Shown here: piece after piece, positions 42,418 through 50,536 of the stretch | Layout: each line of letters starts with the position of its first letter | Numbering within the stretch: position 1 is the first letter of the stretch | Origin: UBA935 sp031556725 | GTDB lineage: Bacteria > Bacillota > Clostridia > Lachnospirales > Lachnospiraceae | Direction: 5' to 3' | Assembly: GCA_031556725.1 (NCBI GenBank) | Contig: JAVBSL010000034.1 | Span: 3,439-67,438 of the forward strand | Length of the DNA stretch: 64,000 bases | The notes under the pieces: model-generated | Database searches by the model: none | The model's input: only the letters and a program-made list of their open reading frames with translations | Told to the model about the DNA's origin: nothing | Position numbers and translations under genes: made by a program

Positions 42418-43135
42418 AATAATTCTGCCATCCTTCCATTTGTCCCCGCTGGATTGCGGTAAACATCCGCTCTTTAACACCGGGATTTTCACTGTTTAAT
42501 GATTTTAAGAGGTTCTTAACATATTCTCGTTTGGTGTAACCATCCACCGGACAGGGGCTTTTTACAACAGGAACATCGTAAGACTTGACAAAACCGATTA
42601 CATCGGCTTCGTTCATATACATTAAAGGCCGAATAACTTTTAAATCCATTCGGTCTAAATAGGTAACAGGAGAGAAGGTATGGAAACGTCCTTCAAAAAT
42701 AAGCGAGAGCAGCATGGTTTCCACCACGTCATCTTTGTGATGGGCATAAGCAACTTTGTTGCAGCCAGCAGCCTTAATTGCTTCGTTTAAGGCACCTTTC
42801 CGCATCTTTGCACAAAGTGAGCAGGGATTGCTTTCCTTGCGGTCCTGAAACACAATATTAGCAATATCCGTTTTAACAATGGTATATGTTACCTCCAGCG
42901 ATTTGCATAACTCTTTAATTTTTTCCAAATTAAGATTGTCAAATCCTAAATCAACCGTAACCGCATGTATATCAAACTTTTTAGGATAAAAGCGCCGCAG
43001 ACCATGGAGAGCATAAAGTAGGGTGAGACTGTCTTTACCACCGGATATTCCGATTGCTATTTTGTCATTTTCTTCGATCATATGATAATCATCTATGGCT
43101 TTTCGCACATAACTTAAGACTTGTTGCAGCTTCAT
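42407..43135 (-). CDS. TtcA/TilS-family tRNA-thiolation or lysidine-type PP-loop protein
   Basis: A 242-residue ATP-pyrophosphatase: the PP-loop is ISGGKDSLTLLYAL near residue 29, followed by the CSLCAKMRKGAL Cys pair and VAYAHHKDDVVETMLLS, closely matching TtcA, which thiolates cytidine 32 in tRNA using an Fe-S cluster. The length is near TtcA. It is first in a unit with the tyrosine recombinase on the minus strand. Enzyme class is secure, exact target inferred. Confidence 0.88.
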   Translation of the reverse strand: MKLQQVLSYVRKAIDDYHMIEENDKIAIGISGGKDSLTLLYALHGLRRFYPKKFDIHAVTVDLGFDNLNLEKIKELCKSLEVTYTIVKTDIANIVFQDRKESNPCSLCAKMRKGALNEAIKAAGCNKVAYAHHKDDVVETMLLSLIFEGRFHTFSPVTYLDRMDLKVIRPLMYMNEADVIGFVKSYDVPVVKSPCPVDGYTKREYVKNLLKSLNSENPGVKERMFTAIQRGQMEGWQNYFGK

Positions 43136-43218
43136 TTTTTCAAGTAAACCTTTCTGTCATTTCTTACTATTTTATCATAGCCATATTTTAAAATCCACTT
43201 GAATTATCGAGGAATAGA

Positions 43219-43247
43219 TTGATATATACAACTTTATTTGTTAGAAT
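43219..43247 (+). promoter_or_regulatory. Promoter of the AI-2E-family transporter
   Basis: TTGATA (43219-43224), a 17-base spacer and TAGAAT (43242-43247). The expected start is near 43254 and the ATG is at 43283 after a GAAGGAG site. Confidence 0.75.
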
Positions 43248-43282
43248 AGATAGCAAAGTGAATTGAAGGAGCCAGGATTATT

Positions 43283-44623
43283 ATGAAATTTCGTCCGGAT
43301 AAAAAATATATTTATATCGGAATCATTGCACTAGGTGTAATTGTCGGCAGTATCTGCTTTTATTACCTCTTATTTTATGGAACACGATTTAATTATACGC
43401 TGAAAACTCTTTCCAAGATTGCCATGCCGATTATTTATGGTATTGTATTTGCCTATCTGCTCACCCCGGTGGTCAATAGGTTGGAAAGCAGAGCATTGTA
43501 CCCCTTAATGGATAAATGCAAAATGGCAATAACATCAAAAAAGAAAAAACTCGCAAGAGCCCTATCCATCATCATTACAATGGCAATTGTGCTTCTGGTT
43601 ATTTATGGTTTTTTTGCGTTGGTTATTCCCCAATTGGTCAGAAGTGTTACCAGCATTTCCATTCAAATGCCGATTTTTGTTGAGACAATAACCAGGTGGG
43701 GAAATAAATTCTGGGCCGATAATCCGGATATTATGACTTTTATTCAGGATACTATTGCAAAATATTCAGTGGAAATTAATAAATACCTGAATGACAGTAT
43801 CATTCCACAAATGGAAACAGTGGTAATATCGGTTTCACGTAGCTTGATTAGCGTTTTTCAGGTTTTATGGAATTTTCTGATTGGAATTATTATTTCATGC
43901 TATGTATTATATAATAAGGAATTGTTTGCCGGACAAGCAAAAAAAATTGTTTATGCTTTATTTAAAACAGGCGTTGCTAATACTATAATTAAAAACTGCC
44001 GTTTTACCAGCAAAACTTTTATCGGCTTTATCGGCGGTAAGATTATTGATTCCATAATTATCGGTATTCTTTGCTTCGCCGGCACCAGTCTAATGCAGAC
44101 CCCTTATGCAGTGCTTGTGAGTGTGATTGTTGGTGTAACCAATATTATTCCATTTTTTGGACCTTACCTGGGTGCCATACCCAGTGCATTTTTGATTTTG
44201 ATGGTAAATCCGTTAAAATGCCTGTATTTTGTGCTTTTTATCATTGTTTTGCAACAGTTTGACGGCAATTTTCTGGGTCCCAAGATTTTGGGCGAATCAA
44301 CCGGTTTGTCAGGTTTTTGGGTTATTTTTTCCATCACCATTTTTGGCGGTGTGTTCGGAATTCTCGGGATGATTATCGGTGTTCCTATTTTTGCGGTTTT
44401 GTATGCCGGAGTAAAAGGCTATATTAATCAAAAATTGAAGAATAAGGGCTTATCCGATGACACAGGTGCTTATCTGGATGTGGGTTCTATAGAGGATGAT
44501 GTTTTTATCAAATACCAGCCGGATAAAAAGAAAAACCGGACTTTTTTTAGCACAAAAGAAGCTAACAATACTTCAGAATCCCAAAAAGAAGCTGAAAATC
44601 AAAAAAGTAAGGAGCAGTCATGA
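43283..44623 (+). CDS. AI-2E family transporter (PerM/YtvI type)
   Basis: A 446-residue protein with about eight hydrophobic segments in the AI-2E (UPF0118) pattern, including PIIYGIVFAYLLTPVVN and the conserved GVTNIIPFFGPYLGAIPSA near residue 280. Members export small molecules or ions; the name does not imply autoinducer transport. The C-terminal about 60 residues are hydrophilic and Lys/Glu-rich. Its stop overlaps the dtd start by four bases. Confidence 0.92.
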   Translation: MKFRPDKKYIYIGIIALGVIVGSICFYYLLFYGTRFNYTLKTLSKIAMPIIYGIVFAYLLTPVVNRLESRALYPLMDKCKMAITSKKKKLARALSIIITMAIVLLVIYGFFALVIPQLVRSVTSISIQMPIFVETITRWGNKFWADNPDIMTFIQDTIAKYSVEINKYLNDSIIPQMETVVISVSRSLISVFQVLWNFLIGIIISCYVLYNKELFAGQAKKIVYALFKTGVANTIIKNCRFTSKTFIGFIGGKIIDSIIIGILCFAGTSLMQTPYAVLVSVIVGVTNIIPFFGPYLGAIPSAFLILMVNPLKCLYFVLFIIVLQQFDGNFLGPKILGESTGLSGFWVIFSITIFGGVFGILGMIIGVPIFAVLYAGVKGYINQKLKNKGLSDDTGAYLDVGSIEDDVFIKYQPDKKKNRTFFSTKEANNTSESQKEAENQKSKEQS

Positions 44624-45069
44624 AATTTGTCATACAGCGGGTTAGTCAGGCAGCGGTAACGGTAGAAGAGCAGCAGATAGGTGTTATCGGAAACGGTTTG
44701 CTTGTGCTGGTTGGCATCAGCAATTCCGACAATCAACAAATTGCGGATAAAATGATAAAAAAACTTATTCAGCTACGGATTTTTGAGGATGCTGATGGAA
44801 AAACTAATCTGGATTTGAAAACCGTTAGCGGCGAAATGTTAATTATTTCACAATTCACATTATATGCCAATTGCAAAAAAGGTAATCGTCCATCCTTTAT
44901 TGAGGCAGGAACACCCGATATGGCAGATTCTTTGTATCAATATATCATTGGCGAGTGCAAAAAAGAAATTTCAGTGGTTCAATCCGGTGAGTTTGGTGCT
45001 GATATGAAGGTATCGTTGATCAATGATGGTCCATTTACCATTATATTGGATTCGGATGATATTATGTAA
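44620..45069 (+). CDS. dtd: D-aminoacyl-tRNA deacylase
   Basis: Hydrolyses D-amino acids from mischarged tRNA. The 149 residues show MKFVIQRVSQAAVTV at the start and the SQFTLYANCKKGNRPSF motif near residue 77. The usual Gly-cisPro motif GPVT appears as GPFT near 137, a conservative change. It overlaps the transporter by four bases. Confidence 0.95.
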   Translation: MKFVIQRVSQAAVTVEEQQIGVIGNGLLVLVGISNSDNQQIADKMIKKLIQLRIFEDADGKTNLDLKTVSGEMLIISQFTLYANCKKGNRPSFIEAGTPDMADSLYQYIIGECKKEISVVQSGEFGADMKVSLINDGPFTIILDSDDIM

Positions 45070-45090
45070 TTAAAGAAAGGATTCGCCTAT

Positions 45091-45366
45091 ATGAATAATA
45101 CTTTAATTGTCCTCATTGTTATTTTGGTGGCCGCCATCTATATATACACCTTTTTTCTTTTGCGAAAAGGCCGCAGAAAGACAAAGAAAAAACAAGATAC
45201 TTATCAATCCCAAATATCATATCAAAAACGCATCAACAACCCTAAAGAGACCTTGGAAAATACCAACAACCGTTATAATAATTATGTTACTAAATATAAC
45301 AGCCAGGAGGATTACCGTGAAGTAATCCCTTCCAAAACTGATAAAATACCCGAAGAAAGGCCGTAA
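45091..45366 (+). CDS. Small unknown protein with one N-terminal membrane segment
   Basis: A 91-residue protein: hydrophobic segment (about residues 4-23), then a strongly basic cytoplasmic stretch (RKGRRKTKKKQD) and a hydrophilic Asn/Tyr-rich tail. AAAGGA precedes the ATG. It follows dtd by 21 bases. No family recognised. Confidence 0.65.
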   Translation: MNNTLIVLIVILVAAIYIYTFFLLRKGRRKTKKKQDTYQSQISYQKRINNPKETLENTNNRYNNYVTKYNSQEDYREVIPSKTDKIPEERP

Positions 45367-45417
45367 TATGGCGCCTTATTAAAAGTTTTCAAAAAAATCA
45401 AATTGACCAAAAAACAA

Positions 45418-45457
45418 GCCAACTATTCGTTAAACTATGGTTTTGCGAATAGTTGGC
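45418..45457 (-). terminator. Terminator after the PadR-associated gene
   Basis: GCCAACTATTCG (45418-45429) pairs perfectly with CGAATAGTTGGC (45446-45457), loop of 16 bases. In the minus direction it is followed by TTGTTTTTT, so it ends the minus operon; it also faces the plus gene before it. Confidence 0.8.
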
Positions 45458-45485
45458 CCTATCTTTATTAATCATCTCAACCAAG

Positions 45486-45890
45486 TTATGCTCCCATATT
45501 ACCATCAGAAACTAACCATGTTTTTCCGTCTTCCATGTCTGTACAAAAATACATTTGACCCAAACTTAGAGTGTTGTACTTGATAAGAACCTTGCGAACT
45601 AATTTTAAAGTTTTTTTATCTCCAGCGATTGACAGTTTGAAAATTCGTTCGCGCATTCTTAAAATATGTTCCGCAAATTCTGACAGCATATCTGATGTCA
45701 GATTTGTTTCATATAAATCAATCATTATTCTACGTTTTTCAGGAGATTTCATAATAAAGGTTTCTTCCTGTTTCATCATATTCATTAGTGCATTCATATC
45801 ATCGAAATAACTTCCGTAATGAATTCCGTGAAAATAGCCTCCCTTATAATAATAGGGGCTTAACGCACCACTAGGTGACATTTGCAACAT
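45486..45890 (-). CDS. Unknown protein in a PadR-controlled operon
   Basis: A 134-residue protein. The start is Gly/Tyr-rich (SPYYYKGGYFHGIHYG) and the middle and end form an alternating strand-helix pattern (RRIMIDLYETNL, ILRMRERIFKLSIAG) that looks STAS/SpoIIAA-like by shape only. AGAGGTG precedes the ATG. It lies 29 bases after the PadR gene with no terminator and is followed by a strong one. No named family recognised; the context makes it the likely PadR target. Confidence 0.7.
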   Translation of the reverse strand: MLQMSPSGALSPYYYKGGYFHGIHYGSYFDDMNALMNMMKQEETFIMKSPEKRRIMIDLYETNLTSDMLSEFAEHILRMRERIFKLSIAGDKKTLKLVRKVLIKYNTLSLGQMYFCTDMEDGKTWLVSDGNMGA

Positions 45891-45919
45891 AGCACACCTC
45901 TTCTTTCATTTGATTGGTT

Positions 45920-46471
45920 TTATCCATTTTTATCACCTTTAACAAGCTCCTCTAATGGATTTCCGACTCTAATATGTTGACACCACTGGATGGTTGCCTG
46001 TGTAATATAAATGCCATAGTAAAGTGTGGATAATTTGTAATAAAAATCGTCCTTGTTTTCCAGCTTATCAAAATTATTTGCTAAGGACTGAAGTTTCCAC
46101 AAATAGTTTGTATTATTGATTTCGTATTCAAGCAATTGCCGGTTGCGTATGTCCGCAGGTAATTTATCAAAAAAATATACTTTTGCCAAATGTGTATTGG
46201 TACCATCAAGCACATTCATTGGTGATACCAGCCAGTTCAAAAACCTTTCTGTACCTTGTTCAGTGCTTTTATAAAAGATCTTCTGTCTGCCGCCCAGGGG
46301 CTTTTCGTTCATGATTAAATAACCTTTTTCGGTCATCTTTTTTAGTGCCGGGTAAAGACTTCCGAAACTGGCTTTATAGAAAACACCTATACCATTTTCT
46401 ATGTATTTTTTGATGTCATAACCAGTTAAGTCATCCCCCTGCACCATACCCAGAATAAAATAATCTAACAC
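45920..46471 (-). CDS. PadR family transcriptional regulator
   Basis: A 183-residue repressor. The winged helix domain (about 1-80) shows VLDYFILGMVQGDDLTGYDIKKYI in part (DLTGYDIKKYI) and SLYPALKKMTEKGYL, followed by a helical C-terminal domain (about 90-183) as in long PadR proteins. GTG 46471 has AAAGAGGTG upstream; an ATG at 46522 would start inside the promoter. PadR proteins usually repress their own operon and bind small aromatic or drug ligands. Operator-like palindromes overlap the promoter. Confidence 0.93.
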   Translation of the reverse strand: MLDYFILGMVQGDDLTGYDIKKYIENGIGVFYKASFGSLYPALKKMTEKGYLIMNEKPLGGRQKIFYKSTEQGTERFLNWLVSPMNVLDGTNTHLAKVYFFDKLPADIRNRQLLEYEINNTNYLWKLQSLANNFDKLENKDDFYYKLSTLYYGIYITQATIQWCQHIRVGNPLEELVKGDKNG

Positions 46472-46485
46472 AAAATCACCTCTTT

Positions 46486-46533
46486 CGATATATCGCATAG
46501 ATATATTATATCCATATATCATGAAATAGTCAA
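46486..46533 (-). promoter_or_regulatory. PadR promoter with overlapping operator palindromes
   Basis: On the minus strand TTGACT (46528-46533), a 17-base spacer and TATAAT (46505-46510). GATATAT (46500-46506) and ATATATC (46514-46520) form an inverted repeat across the -10 box, and the palindrome CGATATATCG (46486-46495) lies just past the start, as expected for autorepression. Confidence 0.75.
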
Positions 46534-46546
46534 GTTCGTAACTAAA

Positions 46547-46582
46547 AACGTTTCATCAACCTATACCGGCGGATGAAACGTT
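46547..46582 (-). terminator. Terminator after cytidylate-kinase-like paralogue 2
   Basis: AACGTTTCATC (46547-46557) pairs with GATGAAACGTT (46572-46582), loop of 14 bases, followed on the minus strand by TTTTAGTT. It separates the kinase-like gene from the PadR promoter. Confidence 0.75.
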
Positions 46583-46602
46583 CTCTTCCATTTTACTTAA
46601 CT

Positions 46603-47223
46603 CTATCGACTTTCAAAATCTTCTACATATTGTGTAATCAGTTTAACTGTTCCGTCAATCCCCAGGATACTGCTGTTGATACACAGATCATAACTGTCAG
46701 CCCGGCCCCATTTCTTGGAAGAATAGTAATTATAGTAGCTTTGACGTTGTTTATCTTTCTTCATACACAATTCTTTAGCTTTAACAGCATCCACGTTGTA
46801 TTTTTCCATAACGTGTTTTGTTTTATCATCCTCATCGCCATAGATAAAGATGTGAACGCAATTTTTCTTATCACTAAGAGCATAATCAGCACAGCGGCCG
46901 ACAATAACGCAGGGACCTTCTTCAGCAATCTTTTTGATGGTATCAAATTGAGCCAGAAAAACTTTATGGCTGATGGGCATATCAACAAAATGCGCCGCAT
47001 TGTACCCAAAGGAATAAGTATCCATAACCAGGTTATACAAAAAAGAATTGGTTGGCCTTTCATCATGATTTTGAATCATTTCTTCACAGAAACCGCTATC
47101 TTTAGCTGCCTGGGAAAGTAATTCTTTGTCCATGCACTGGACTCCAAAGTATTTTGCGACTTTCTCTCCTATCTCATGTCCCCCTGAGCCAAATTGGCGT
47201 CCAATTGTAATCACAGTATTCAT
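46603..47223 (-). CDS. Cytidylate-kinase-like family protein (paralogue 2)
   Basis: A 206-residue P-loop protein: ITIGRQFGSGGHEIGEKVA at the start and VIVGRCADYAL near residue 102, matching the paralogue at 39461 in layout and motifs. GGAGGT precedes ATG 47223; the upstream in-frame ATG at 47244 would include the ribosome site. Substrate not established. An extended -10 promoter lies about 50 bases upstream. Single-gene unit ended by a terminator. Confidence 0.87.
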   Translation of the reverse strand: MNTVITIGRQFGSGGHEIGEKVAKYFGVQCMDKELLSQAAKDSGFCEEMIQNHDERPTNSFLYNLVMDTYSFGYNAAHFVDMPISHKVFLAQFDTIKKIAEEGPCVIVGRCADYALSDKKNCVHIFIYGDEDDKTKHVMEKYNVDAVKAKELCMKKDKQRQSYYNYYSSKKWGRADSYDLCINSSILGIDGTVKLITQYVEDFESR

Positions 47224-47272
47224 AAAAACACCTCCAAATTTCAAATTTGTTTTGTTTTACTTATGATAGTAT

Positions 47273-47281
47273 ATTATACCA
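47273..47281 (-). promoter_or_regulatory. Extended -10 promoter for paralogue 2
   Basis: On the minus strand TGGTATAAT (47273-47281), with a poor -35 region. The start would be near 47266. Confidence 0.5.
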
Positions 47282-47341
47282 CATATTATTTTGATTTTGT
47301 CAGAAAATTTTTAAATTTTAATGATTACCAATTAAAACGAA

Positions 47342-47376
47342 TGATGGTTTACATAATATAATTATGTAAACCATCA
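47342..47376 (-). terminator. Terminator overlapping the rluD stop
   Basis: TGATGGTTTACATAAT (47342-47357) pairs with ATTATGTAAACCATCA (47361-47376), 16 base pairs around a three-base loop. The stop codon (TGA on minus) lies in the stem. Downstream on the minus strand is TTCGTTTTAATTGG. Confidence 0.8.
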
Positions 47377-48297
47377 CTGTAAAATTGTCAACAAATGTTC
47401 AAAATATTCAGGTAAGGGGGCTTCCGTTCGGACCAGTTCATGGGTTACCGGATGGGTAAAACCTAATGTCCTGGCATGGAGGGTTTGTCCGTCCAAATGA
47501 TAAGGTGACTTAATATTCCCATAGACACCATCACCCAATAAAGGATGGCCGATATGAGTCATATGTACTCTGATTTGATGAGTACGGCCGGTTTCTAACT
47601 GACATTCCACATAAGTATATTTGTCAAAGTGCTTCAATACCCGGTAATGGGTTACTGCTTCTCTTCCATCTTTAACGACCGCCATTTTTTTGCGTTCTTG
47701 GGGATGCCGGGCAATCGGTGCATCGATAGTTCCTTCTTCGTTTTTTAAGTTTCCGCAGACAATGGCAACATAGCATCTCTCTAATGAATGTTCTTTTAAC
47801 TGTTGGGCAATGTCATTATGGGCAAAATCGCTTTTGCAAACCAATAAGGAACCGGTGGTATCCCGATCGATCCGATGAACGATGCCGGGACGCAGGATCC
47901 CATTGATACCGGAAAGACTGCTCTGACAATGATACATTAGGGCATTTACCAACGTTCCGGAATAATGACCGGGGGCAGGATGTACCACCATCCCTTTAGG
48001 TTTATTGACCACTAACAGATGCTCATCTTCATATAAAATATCTAAAGGAATGTTTTCGGGGGTAATATCAGGAAGAATTGCCTCGGGAACAGTCAAAAAA
48101 ATCCGATCACCGGCTTTTACCCGATAATTGGATTTTATGGGCTGTAAATCACCATCTGACTTTTCTAACAGAACCAGTTCATCTTTTAATAACTTCTGCA
48201 GATAAGAACGTGATAAAGAATCCATAAGCGTACTAAGCTGCTTATCGATTCTTTCTCCCTCTTCTTCCTCTGTAATCTGAAACCAAAATTCTTTCAT
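47374..48297 (-). CDS. rluD: RluD-type 23S rRNA pseudouridine synthase
   Basis: A 307-residue enzyme with an S4 domain (about 10-75) and the catalytic HRIDRDTTGSLLV near residue 140, followed by GRTHQIRVHMTHIGHPLLGD. It fits RluD (positions 1911, 1915 and 1917), which commonly sits next to lspA. Its ATG overlaps the lspA stop by one base (TGATG). Confidence 0.92.
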   Translation of the reverse strand: MKEFWFQITEEEEGERIDKQLSTLMDSLSRSYLQKLLKDELVLLEKSDGDLQPIKSNYRVKAGDRIFLTVPEAILPDITPENIPLDILYEDEHLLVVNKPKGMVVHPAPGHYSGTLVNALMYHCQSSLSGINGILRPGIVHRIDRDTTGSLLVCKSDFAHNDIAQQLKEHSLERCYVAIVCGNLKNEEGTIDAPIARHPQERKKMAVVKDGREAVTHYRVLKHFDKYTYVECQLETGRTHQIRVHMTHIGHPLLGDGVYGNIKSPYHLDGQTLHARTLGFTHPVTHELVRTEAPLPEYFEHLLTILQ

Positions 48298-48839
48298 CAG
48301 TCTTTCAACTCGCGATATTTTTTTTGTTTAAAGCTTAGAAATTCAAAATCACTGTCTTTATAGACAAAAAATATCAGAATAATCAAGATGGTTGTGGCTA
48401 CCGTAACATACATGTCCGCAACATTGAAAATCGGAAAATGCTGTCCGAAAATAATAACACCTACTGCATAAATAAAATCAACCACATAATTTAAACGTAA
48501 CCGATCGACCATATTGCCAATGGCACCGCCGGCGATCATCGTCAGTAATATATGAAGTGCAGCATATTTCTTCTTATCGGGAGCTTTAATCAGTACAAAG
48601 GTAATTACACCCAGAAAGATAATAGCAATAAAAACAAAGAAAAACTTTTGATTGGGCAGCATTCCGAAGGCGGCACCAGTATTTTCCAGATAGTTAAACT
48701 CTAAAATGCCATCAATAATGCTGTAAGCGGGTTGATTCTTTAGTTTGAGGACAGCCAGGTATTTGGTATATTGATCAGTTGCAACTAATAAGATTAAAAA
48801 CAAAAAATCAAACAATAAAAACTTTACTTTTTTAGACAT
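48297..48839 (-). CDS. lspA: Signal peptidase II
   Basis: Removes signal peptides from prolipoproteins (the lipoproteins at 27046, 34484 and 53187 are likely substrates). The 180 residues contain four hydrophobic segments, ENTGAAFGML near residue 52, and the two catalytic Asp in NMVDRLR and NVADMYV. It extends slightly beyond the usual length with a basic tail. GGAGAAGAG precedes the ATG. Coupled to rluD. Confidence 0.95.
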   Translation of the reverse strand: MSKKVKFLLFDFLFLILLVATDQYTKYLAVLKLKNQPAYSIIDGILEFNYLENTGAAFGMLPNQKFFFVFIAIIFLGVITFVLIKAPDKKKYAALHILLTMIAGGAIGNMVDRLRLNYVVDFIYAVGVIIFGQHFPIFNVADMYVTVATTILIILIFFVYKDSDFEFLSFKQKKYRELKD

Positions 48840-48853
48840 CTCTTCTCCTCTAT

Positions 48854-49963
48854 TTAGTCATTATCATATTCGTCGGTATAATGGATTTCCTGAAGGGCAT
48901 TTAATATATCTTCGTCTGTTACATTTAAATCAATTACTGCTTTTCCGACTTTTTTCAAAAGGATAAACTTAATGGTATCCCCTTCCATTTTCTTATCGGA
49001 TTTGGTTAAACGAAGGATTTCTTCAGGGTCAATATCTTCAATGGAAATGGGCAAATTAAAAGGGACGAACATATCTCGTATTTCATAGTACTCTTCCATG
49101 GAAAGCCATTGATGCTTCCACGAGATAAATGCGGCTGCTACTGCTCCCAGGGCTACGCACTCACCATGATAAAGTTTAAAACCGGAGGCTTTTTCAATAG
49201 CATGGCCAATGGTATGACCGAAATTTAACAGCGCACGCTCCCCTTGTTCTTTGGGATCCTTCTCCACCACTAATTTTTTGATGGTACAGCTCTGCATAAC
49301 CATTTCTTCCAGTATCGCAGGATCTTTTTCACAAATTTCATACATATTTTCCAGCAGCCACTCATAGAAAAGGCTGTTTTTAATCAGTCCATGTTTCATA
49401 ATTTCGGCAAAACCACTGAAGTATTGCCGGTCAGGAAGGGTTTTCAATGTAGAAACGTTCATATATACCAACTTAGGCATATAAAAAGCTCCCACCATGT
49501 TTTTATAACCATCAAAATCCACACCGGTTTTACCACCGATGCTCGAGTCCGCCTGAGCCAGTAAGGTAGTTGGAAGCTGAATGAAATCAATTCCCCGCAG
49601 ATAGGTTGCGGCCGCAAAACCGGTCAAGTCACCGACAACACCACCGCCTACAGCAATCAAAATATCCTTGCGGTCAAATTTTTCTTCAATTAACCGTAAA
49701 TATAGATCTTGGACGGTTTTAAGCGTTTTTTGTTCCTCTCCTGCTGTAAATACAAAACGAATCTGCTTTTTGCAGTGTTCTTTTAATAATTGTTCTATTG
49801 TATCTCCATAAAGAGTATTTACATTAGAATCGGTTACGATGCATACTCTTTTTTCAGCAATACCCAGCTCGTTCAACTCCTCTGTCAATTCATCGAAGGA
49901 ACCGGAAAAAACAATATCGTAACAAGGCTTTTTGTCGTAATTAACGGTTAGTCTTTGTGCCAT
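48854..49963 (-). CDS. aroB: 3-Dehydroquinate synthase
   Basis: Second step of the shikimate pathway. The 369 residues show the NAD site GGGVVGDLTGFAAATYLRG near residue 104 (part), the metal region with GKTGVDFDGYKNMVG near 143 and the zinc His in NFGHTIGHAIEK near 247. It lies alone between lspA and sepF, with no other shikimate genes nearby. Confidence 0.95.
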   Translation of the reverse strand: MAQRLTVNYDKKPCYDIVFSGSFDELTEELNELGIAEKRVCIVTDSNVNTLYGDTIEQLLKEHCKKQIRFVFTAGEEQKTLKTVQDLYLRLIEEKFDRKDILIAVGGGVVGDLTGFAAATYLRGIDFIQLPTTLLAQADSSIGGKTGVDFDGYKNMVGAFYMPKLVYMNVSTLKTLPDRQYFSGFAEIMKHGLIKNSLFYEWLLENMYEICEKDPAILEEMVMQSCTIKKLVVEKDPKEQGERALLNFGHTIGHAIEKASGFKLYHGECVALGAVAAAFISWKHQWLSMEEYYEIRDMFVPFNLPISIEDIDPEEILRLTKSDKKMEGDTIKFILLKKVGKAVIDLNVTDEDILNALQEIHYTDEYDND

Positions 49964-49981
49964 AACTGCTCCTCTTAAAGT

Positions 49982-50017
49982 GCGCCGTAGATACGTAATG
50001 ATACGTTTCTACGGCGC
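49982..50017 (-). terminator. Hairpin between sepF and aroB
   Basis: GCGCCGTAGA (49982-49991) pairs with TCTACGGCGC (50008-50017), 10 base pairs around 16 bases. In the minus direction the U-run is poor (ACTTTAAG), so it may be an attenuator rather than a full stop; on the plus strand GTTTTT follows. Confidence 0.5.
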
Positions 50018-50031
50018 TGTGTTTTTCCTAT

Positions 50032-50523
50032 TTAAAATCCGTTATTGATGGGAACATCAAAGGATCCGGCCAATATCTCCTGAAAATCACCTGAAATATC
50101 AACACTTGGCGGGGTAATTATAAATATGTAATGGGAAATCTTCTGTAAATTACCGCTGATAGCAAAGGTGGAGCCGGAGGTGAAATCAATAATCCGCTGA
50201 GCAATATCCACATCAATTCCTTCCAGATTTAAGACAACGGTTCGATTGGCCAAAAGGGTTTCGGTAATCTCTCTTGCATCTTCCACCGAAGTGGGCTTGA
50301 TTACACATACTTCCATGCCGGTTCCGGTTTTCTTAACTTGCCTGGGAATGGGGGTTACTTTCGGAGCGGGTTTTCTGATGATTCGGTCGTCAATATCTTC
50401 GGCCACTTCTTTCGTGGGTTGTTTCCTGGGTTCCTCAATCTCTTCTTCGTCAAAGTCATTATAAAAATCATCTTCATCTTCGTTTAGCTTCATGTAATTA
50501 AGAAACTTGTCCATTACGCCCAT
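50032..50523 (-). CDS. sepF: Cell division protein SepF
   Basis: Anchors and organises FtsZ filaments at the division site. The 163 residues begin with a membrane-binding helix (MGVMDKFLNYMKLN), then an acidic linker and the conserved core (about 80-160) with EVCVIKPTSVEDAREI, RTVVLNLEG and the FTSGSTFAISG motif. It follows the PLPBP gene in the standard clostridial order. AAGGAG precedes the ATG. Confidence 0.95.
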   Translation of the reverse strand: MGVMDKFLNYMKLNEDEDDFYNDFDEEEIEEPRKQPTKEVAEDIDDRIIRKPAPKVTPIPRQVKKTGTGMEVCVIKPTSVEDAREITETLLANRTVVLNLEGIDVDIAQRIIDFTSGSTFAISGNLQKISHYIFIITPPSVDISGDFQEILAGSFDVPINNGF

Positions 50524-50536
50524 TTATTTTACTCCT

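Noticed and set aside
46573..47121. Plus-strand 182-residue frame
   Set aside because: Antisense shadow of the cytidylate-kinase-like paralogue; no start context.
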